Source: Xanthostigma xanthostigma (taxonomy: Eukaryota; Arthropoda; Insecta; Raphidioptera; Raphidiidae). Taken from it: DNA of 64,000 nucleotides. The stretch lies in NCBI GenBank assembly GCA_963575645.1, contig OY754466.1:20376001-20440000 (forward strand). Reading direction: 5' to 3'. Both the position numbers and the translations under genes were made by a program. Position 1 is the first letter of the stretch. Each line of letters begins with the position of its first letter. The notes under the pieces were generated by a model. That model was not told the origin of the DNA, searched no databases, and worked only from the letters and a program-made list of their open reading frames with translations. Positions 58,493 to 64,000 of the stretch are shown here, piece by piece.

Positions 58493-58980
58493 ATGCATGT
58501 ATTTTTTTTATATTTTTAATAGATTATTTAGTCAACCATAATACGGAAAAAATTGATAATCATAAAAATGTAATATTATCACAAGAAAAAAATATGAAAT
58601 TTCACATTCAAAAATAGACAGTTTAAACAATCGGCCATGTTGGCGGGCTTATGTGACGTCACTATATATGATGCATGTCAACTTTGATGTCAAATTGTCA
58701 ATGTTCAAAATGAAGTTTATTTGTTGTTTTCTCTAAATACTGACGTAATCTTACTGTGAGACGACCCAGTCGCCATGGAAACTGTTATTGATATACTCTG
58801 ACGTCACGCTGCGTTTTGAAAATTCGAAAATAGCGCGTATTTTTTACGTTTCTATTTTATTATTTGTATTTTTTTCAGTGATTAGAATAATAAAATAACC
58901 ATTACGATATGATCAGGAACTAAAATATATTTCAAAATAAAAATTTAAACCAATTTGGAGTCTCATGCATATGACCTATT
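58493..58980. mobile_element. MITE with ATAGGTCATATGCATG ends (~488 bp)
   Basis: Left ATAGGTCATATGCATG and its exact complement at the right. The interior is non-repetitive and contains GC-richer words ('tgttggcgggcttatgtgac', 'gacccagtcgccatgg') and two 'tgacgtca' sites. No ORF. 'aggtcatatgcatgagact' is a known-looking lepidopteran motif. Confidence 0.65.
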
Positions 58981-59811
58981 AGTGTTCTCGATGTACCGAA
59001 ACAATGGAGGGTTAGATATGTACCTAAATCATGAAGAAATTTAATAAACAGTTTAGCCTGCTTTAATTTAAGTAAGTAAACACAATTAAAATGTCAGCAA
59101 ATGAAAATATAACTTACATTCACGTCAGTACAAAAGTAAAATTAGCGACGTTCCTGGACATATACGATTCAGTTAATTTTTAACAGACTTCAAAAAAACA
59201 GCCCTTACCAATCGTGACCAATATACATTATAGGTACCTACACCAGAGATAACCCTACACATTTATATTTTTTATGTTTGTTCAGCCATAACTTTTCGAG
59301 TGGTCAACAGATTAGAAAAAGTATCAGTTTTTCTAATCTGGTCAAAATGTTTACGGATTGGTATCATATCTTTTTTTTTAAATCGGCAGAGCCGTTTTTA
59401 GCTGACTTTAAAAATAGAGTTTTTTATACATTACGCTACCTGGTATCACCAACATTTGTGAACCGATTTTGATGATTTTCTTTTTATTTAATACCTTCAG
59501 GGTGATCTTACATAAATTTTAGTTAAATCGATTCAGTTGTTCTTTTTAAGTTTAGTGCAAACTACGTATAGCGGAGCCACTAATAAGCCTAAAATAATTA
59601 AATTTTGAGATCGGCCTCAATTTAATAAAAGTACTACATAGGTACATAAAAAGTTTAAAGTAATTAAATTGGCGTCGACCTCACAACTTTATTATTTTAC
59701 GCTTTTTAATGGCTTTTTGTGGAGGAGGGTCCATTTTTAAAAGTTTTTTTATCTTATTTCAGTTCATGCTCTTTGTATATTCCTAACGTTAAAAATTATC
59801 GAAGTTAGGTA
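58981..59811. other. Unassigned; probable SINE/LINE tail at 59180-59590
   Basis: About 59180-59590 ('taacagacttcaaaaaaaca', 'accgattttgatgattttct', 'acgtatagcggagccac') matches the style of lepidopteran non-LTR tails. The 64-codon frame at 59278-59472 is not recognised. Confidence 0.4.
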
Positions 59812-60044
59812 TAATGCCTACAGTACACATTCGCTGAGCGTGCTCGCCGAGAGTAGGTATATAAAGCGAGGTACACACTCGGCGTGGCTCGGCTTCACTG
59901 TCCATTTAAAAACCGACTTTATACGGAGCGCTGGCGAGGCGAGAGTCTAGACTGCGTTACGAGATCAGGCGAGTGTTCCCAATACACATTATTTAGCGTT
60001 CGCTTAGTCTCGGTATCTCTCGGCGAATGAGTACTGCAGGCATA
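59812..60044. mobile_element. GC-rich MITE (~233 bp)
   Basis: Ends TAATGCCTACAGTACACATT and, inverted, TATGCCTGCAGTACTCATTC, each followed by CGC(T/C)GAG and 'cgccgagag'. The body repeats 'actcggcgtggctcggc' and 'gctggcgaggcgag', markedly GC-rich against the surroundings. TA at both edges is a plausible target. Non-coding. Confidence 0.7.
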
Positions 60045-60345
60045 AGATTTTTTTCTGAACGGAAATCTAATTCTTGTGAAAGTCTGGTTTCTAGAGTTTA
60101 GAGAAATATCTAAAACGCCAACGCTTGAGCATCACGATTCGTCATTTCTCGTCACTAATCAGGACATTACTAGATGAAAACGTCGGGGAAAGTTCATGCC
60201 TTCCTCGATAGAATTCACCTCTCGTGATTGCAAGAGTTATACCTACATCTATAAAGAAACTAATTGAGACAAATAGGTACTCCTCTGCTAATGATTTAAT
60301 CAACATTAAATTTTTACTATAATTATTATGTAATAACAATTAACG

Positions 60346-60495
60346 TTATGTCGAGATCTTTGGGCCGCACGATGATGACGTGACGAAGGTCGAGGAGATT
60401 TTGCCGATCCGTGAACAAATTCAACGTGACATTGAAACAAAGAAGCATCGCATTACCATCATGTGCATGGCGGAAAAAATTACCTTGCTGACTTA
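60346..60495 (+). pseudogene. Coding-like remnant of unknown origin
   Basis: A frame from about 60346 to a TAG at 60494 reads VEIFGPHDDDVTKVEEILPI, then REQIQRDIETKKHRITIMCM, then AEKITLLT. Amino acid use is balanced and charged, quite unlike neighbouring frames, and codons are GC-richer. A TAA precedes the frame, there is no in-frame ATG near the start, and no clear acceptor. It may be a retrocopy fragment, a transposon protein piece or an orphan exon. Not recognised. Confidence 0.25.
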
Positions 60496-60685
60496 GGTGT
60501 ACATCAAGGATTAGTTAATATTTTAAAATAAATCCATATTTGAACTCGCCTTTGAGGGTTCCGCACTGTTATAAATAACAATTTAATAAAATTTAAGTTT
60601 GTAACGTAAATAACTCCACATTGAAGCAGAAATCTATGATTTTCAGATATTTTTTACTTGTGCTATGAGATCTTCCTTCTTGCTA

Positions 60686-61048
60686 AAGGACCCCGCACAA
60701 ACCTTATGGGATTTAGTTCTCGGTTAAATTGATTGAAAATGGCTTTATTTTATAGTTTAAAGGCTACTAAGAAAAAGTGTCCAATAGACTTTTAGCTATA
60801 CAGATATGTTTAGCGAGATTTTAGATATAGGGATATCCATTGAAATCACACACATGTTCCATGTTTAACTCTTGTGCTTTTTTTAGAAATAGTAAAATGG
60901 TCGAAAACTATGTAACCCTGTATAAAATAATAATGTCATATTCGGATTCAGCGCACTTTCCATCTTAAGACTTTACACTATAAAATAAAACCATTTTCGA
61001 TGAATTTAATCGAGAACCAAATCCCATAAGGCTTGTGCGGGGTTCTTT
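60686..61048. mobile_element. MITE with GACCCCGCACAA ends (~363 bp)
   Basis: Left AAGGACCCCGCACAAACCTT and right complement ('ggcttgtgcggggttcttt'), with inverted homology continuing through 'atgggatttagttctcggtt' to 'gattgaaaatgg' (about 60 bp). The centre is AT-rich and non-coding. Confidence 0.8.
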
Positions 61049-61134
61049 CAAGATTCTAACTCAATCGAAATTAGTACTCTGTGGGCTTTGATAAGTTCGT
61101 ATAAAAAGACTGTTTAGTCGGTTAGTCTTTTAGT

Positions 61135-61610
61135 ATGTTAGTTTGTGAACACGATACAGGTCAAACGGATTGAAACCAAATTTTGGGAGGATGTTTGGTA
61201 TGCAAATGTGAAGAGCCTTATTGTTTTTGGGGAAAATCGGCGCATGTGCAGAAGAGATATATGATTTAACGGTGTTTTTTATATAATAATGGTATACTTT
61301 TCATAACGGCTTATTATTCTATATATTTTTTCAAATAAGTTTTGTAAAACATTTTTTTTAACACTATAGTTTTGGAAATATTTTGAAAATAAAAAAAGTC
61401 AGCTGTTCTCTTGTTTTGTAGATCTGTCGGAAATAAACTACTTAAGCATGCTTTGATTAATTTTTACATGACGTGTAACATATTATGTAGGTAACGCGAT
61501 ATCAGAAATTTTATTTTCTTTATTAATTATACTATAAAATTTTTTTTAATATTTTTGAAGTAGGAATGGTTCCTTCGCCCAATTGGTTGAAATTTTTTTA
61601 TATAAACTAA
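61135..61610 (+). mobile_element. Palindrome-family copy F3, single arm plus module
   Basis: 61140-61300 matches the complement of 54640-54800 ('cacgatacaggtcaaacgga', 'ccaaattttgggaggatgtt', 'ggggaaaatcggcgcatgtg'). 61300-61605 matches the inner left arm of F1 ('caagcatgctttgattaatt' type text, 'tttttacatgacgtg', 'cgcccaattggttgaa'). Only one arm is present, so this is not a palindrome. It shows the core is a linear dispersed element that F1 carries in inverted duplicate. Confidence 0.75.
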
Positions 61611-62019
61611 CAATTAGTTCGAGGGACTTTAGAGAAGATGTAGTTCGGAAAAAATGTTGATTCCAAGAATTATGCTCAGTTTTATTTTTCTCTATTTTTT
61701 CCATCCTTAATATATAAAAATGCAAGACCATGCGTTAAAAGCGTCCATGAAAAAACTGCAAACTGTTACAAGAAATGTTAGTTGTGCATTTGCATAGAAA
61801 TTGTTTATATTAACAAAAACAAAAAAAAGGATGTAGACATTTTCAGTGAATAGAATTGCATTTTTTAAAAATATTATGTGAGAGGTTAGCTTCACATGTG
61901 CCCGTTAGTCAAAAGTACTGTTATTTTTCTATATAAACTCCTTATGTTCGCTATTTCAGTATTGCCTGAAGATCTTCTCAGAATAGTTAATTGCACCGTA
62001 CGGCGCACGTAAAGAAAGC
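61611..62019. other. Unassigned AT-rich
   Basis: No gene. Three minus frames (61546-61731, 61707-61895, 61956-62177) are Phe/Ile-rich without domains. Confidence 0.4.
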
Positions 62020-62455
62020 AATATATAAAAAAACGGCCAAGTGCGAGTCGGACTCACGCACCGAGGGTTCCGTAAAAACTTGTAGGTATGTAAATAGTTC
62101 GTCCAGCACGGGAATCGAGTACTCGAAGATTTTTCCCGCTTAGCCGTTGGAAAACTGTTATCTTCATACATCGACAAAGGTCGTGGTCAGTTTGCCAACT
62201 AAGCGTCTAATTGCAATGACTTCAACTGGACTACTGAACTTTATTGTCCCTCGAGGTCTAGTTGTCGTACCGTCTTGTATGCGAGAGTTCTCATATTGTG
62301 CTGTAAACGCACCGGTTGCTGATGCTTGTTTTGTATTAGAACTGTTACTGTGTACACGCGTAGCATGTTGTTGCGGTTGAAAAACGTTTTTTTTTGTGGA
62401 CAAAAAACAGTTTTTTAAAATCGGTTAAGCCGTTTGAGCTGTACGCTGGATACGA
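62020..62455 (+). mobile_element. Lepidopteran GGCCAAGTGCGAGTCGGAC repeat, composite
   Basis: 62028-62075 has 'aaaaaacggccaagtgcgag', 'tcggactcacgcaccgaggg', 'ttccgta', one of the commonest lepidopteran repeat signatures. 62400-62455 has tail text ('aaaatcggttaagccgtttg'). Between them, a 79-codon minus frame (62164-62403) with balanced composition (SNSSNTKQASATGAFTAQYE, TTRPRGTIKFSSPVEVIAI) may be a degraded element protein. I do not recognise it. Confidence 0.5.
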
Positions 62456-62743
62456 AATGCGGGATCACAGATTCACAAACAAACCGACTACCGAGTATAC
62501 AGATTGTATCAAATCAAAACGGTCCATAGGACATTCTGTGTGTAAGAGAGAGACGATATATAAAGATCTAAAGCAGTAAGTAAGAATGAGATAAATGATC
62601 GCTAATATAGTTACTGTAGTTACGTAAATAAATAATTACGTACACTGTAAATCTTTTTACCAATTTATCAATAATTAAAACAACTACAAATAAAATTATG
62701 TTGGCGGTTGAAGTACCACCATAAAACCATTTAATTATTTGGA

Positions 62744-62984
62744 TGAGGACAGCGTGGTGTAGTGGTCAGCGTGCTGGCCTTTGGATCGCACTGTCGGGGG
62801 TTCGAATCCCACCTCTGCTTATGGATATTTTGTGTGTGTCGTTTAGACCCAGCTTTGAAATTTAATTATACTGGCCAGATACTAAGAAGTAGTGCCACCC
62901 CCCCAAGTGATATTCTCTTGTATATGTGCATATGCTCTATATATATGGATATATACAATTGGATATACCTTTTAAAAAAAAAAA
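62744..62984 (+). mobile_element. tRNA-derived SINE with 11-bp target duplication
   Basis: Head 'cagcgtggtgtagtggtcag' (A box GTGTAGTGGTCAG) and 'tcgggggttcgaatcccacc' (B box GGTTCGAATCC), then a unique body ('gtgtcgtttagacccagc', 'tactggccagatactaagaa') and an A-run at 62974-62984. The duplication AATTATTTGGA lies at 62733-62743 and 63632-63642, with copy B1 as the empty site. The A-tail is interrupted by element A5. The frame at 62762-62998 is a by-product. Confidence 0.88.
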
Positions 62985-63625
62985 TTGGGTGTCTGTAAAG
63001 TCGGTTTACGGACGATAGTTTTACGTGATAACGTATTCCGTAATACATAACCTAAACCTCCCAAAATTTGGTTTCAATCCGCTTATCCTTGGTGTCGGAA
63101 TGATAAGAAATGTCAAAAGTGACGTTTGCAACTTACAAAGTATTATGTTCTAATAATAATTAGTTATTCCAATACTTAACTTAGAAGGCTTTGCATTTCA
63201 CAATATACTAATGTCAAAAAATTGAATTAAACATTAGAAATGCAGCTGTTTTCATGTTAAGACAAGACATACGTTTGCTTCTAATTTCCATGTACGGCAA
63301 ACAAAGACAACCGACCGCGTCGCGCCATGCATTACACAACATTGCATTTATACAGCTATTTTTCTATATAAATTTGTATAAAATATTTTTCTATATAAAT
63401 TTGTATAAAAAAACTGTTTAGGCAAATTCTGTTATACGAAATCTATGTAAAATGTTCTCCTCTTTCGTTTAAGACTGGTTTCAAACCGATCTGATTTAAA
63501 TTGAGCGAGAAATTAGCAAAAAGCACGCACAGGGTCAGGCGGAACGTTACGCGTTAGGAACGTTACGTTACACTTTTTCGAACATGCAGCCGGTGTTTTA
63601 TCAATTTATAAGACGTTATCACGTC
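62985..63625 (-). mobile_element. Family A element, copy A5 (~641 bp), in the SINE tail
   Basis: TTGGGTGTCTGTAAAGTCGG at the left, the complement of TTGACGTGATAACGTC at the right, with A-runs on both outer sides. It therefore landed in the poly(A) of the SINE. Nearly identical to A4, but it lacks one of the two 'ttataagattggtgattcat' repeats at its right end. Non-coding. Confidence 0.85.
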
Positions 63626-63887
63626 AAAAAAAATTATTTGGATTTTTTCCCGAACAGTATAAATAGCCATTTTATCAATAATTTCACTAGTGAATACATT
63701 TGATAAAATTGTGATTTTTACTGTAGAAAACAAAGACGATACTATCAGATTGTATAACCACAGTAACTAGCTATTAGCGATCATTTATCTCATTCTTACT
63801 TACTGCTTTAGTGCTTTATATAATATCGTCTCTGTCTTACACACAGAATGTTCTATGGACCGTTTTGATTTGATACAATCTGTATAT

Positions 63888-64000
63888 ATAGGCGCTTTAG
63901 CTTACATTATTCGCGCCTAAAAACGCCAAATAAGTGAACTAAACACGTAGGAAATCTGCAGGAATACGATAAACTTTGAACAAATTATTGCAATATTAGT
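63888..64000. other. Unassigned end of window
   Basis: Begins with TATATA next to B2; no feature recognised. Confidence 0.4.

Larger units (their letters stand above)
62497..63887. mobile_element. MITE family B, copy B2, occupied by two insertions
   Basis: Outer ends 'tatacagattgtatcaaatc' and complement, TA edges, as in B1 (29275-29773). The two halves (62497-62743 and 63632-63887) join perfectly to B1 at 'aattatttgga', which is present on both sides of the inserted block as an 11-bp direct repeat. About 890 bp of foreign DNA lie between: a SINE and a family A element. Confidence 0.92.

Overview
The window is AT-rich animal DNA, and its repeats point to a moth or butterfly (Lepidoptera). 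Diagnostic pieces, recognised from memory, include the GGCCAAGTGCGAGTCGGAC block at 62.03 kb, the two-armed element with GGAGTCGGTG at 2.7-3.2 kb, the ACCCGACTACGGC element at 16.85 kb, and an element bounded by AACTTCCCGCTA/TAGCGGGAAGTT at 43.8-44.7 kb. There are no operons, rRNA genes, CRISPR arrays or phage genes. Almost every open frame is short and is a by-product of repeats.

The only plausible host coding sequence is one short exon on the minus strand (49030-49142, possibly 49030-49236 with 5' UTR). It has an insect-type start context (CAAAATG) and ends at a GTGAGT splice donor. If real, positions 1-49029 would be a long first intron and 49143-64000 the 5' flank. I do not recognise the product and saw no second exon.

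The rest is a layered transposon landscape. 0-5 kb: Penelope-like terminal fragment, hairpin, two-armed lepidopteran element, pogo-like MITE. 8-14 kb: family A elements (one inserted in another) and two hAT MITEs with perfect 8-bp target duplications. 17-26 kb: a run of foldback elements, including two TTAA-flanked piggyBac-like palindromes and a TA-flanked 0.9 kb element. 26-28 kb: degraded pogo-like transposase and a ~160-bp tandem array with an inverted coda. 29-37 kb: MITE B1, tRNA-like segment, element E1, family A copy A3 and a 0.9 kb foldback. 38-42 kb: mostly featureless. 43-45 kb: nested foldbacks. 47.5-48.8 kb: family A copy A4 beside a Penelope-like GIY-YIG fragment. 51.0-52.5 kb: a near-perfect 1.49 kb palindrome. 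53.3-55 kb: a copy of the palindrome family split by a 5'-truncated LINE. 55.7-62 kb: more MITEs and LINE tails. 62.5-63.9 kb: three elements nested in one another, whose order can be read from an empty-site copy at 29.3 kb.

No protein-coding system is visible. The notable biology is structural: very dense inverted repeats, mosaic non-autonomous families that share modules, and a young giant palindrome. Family names rest on termini, target duplications and short protein motifs read by eye; boundaries are approximate unless a duplication is stated.
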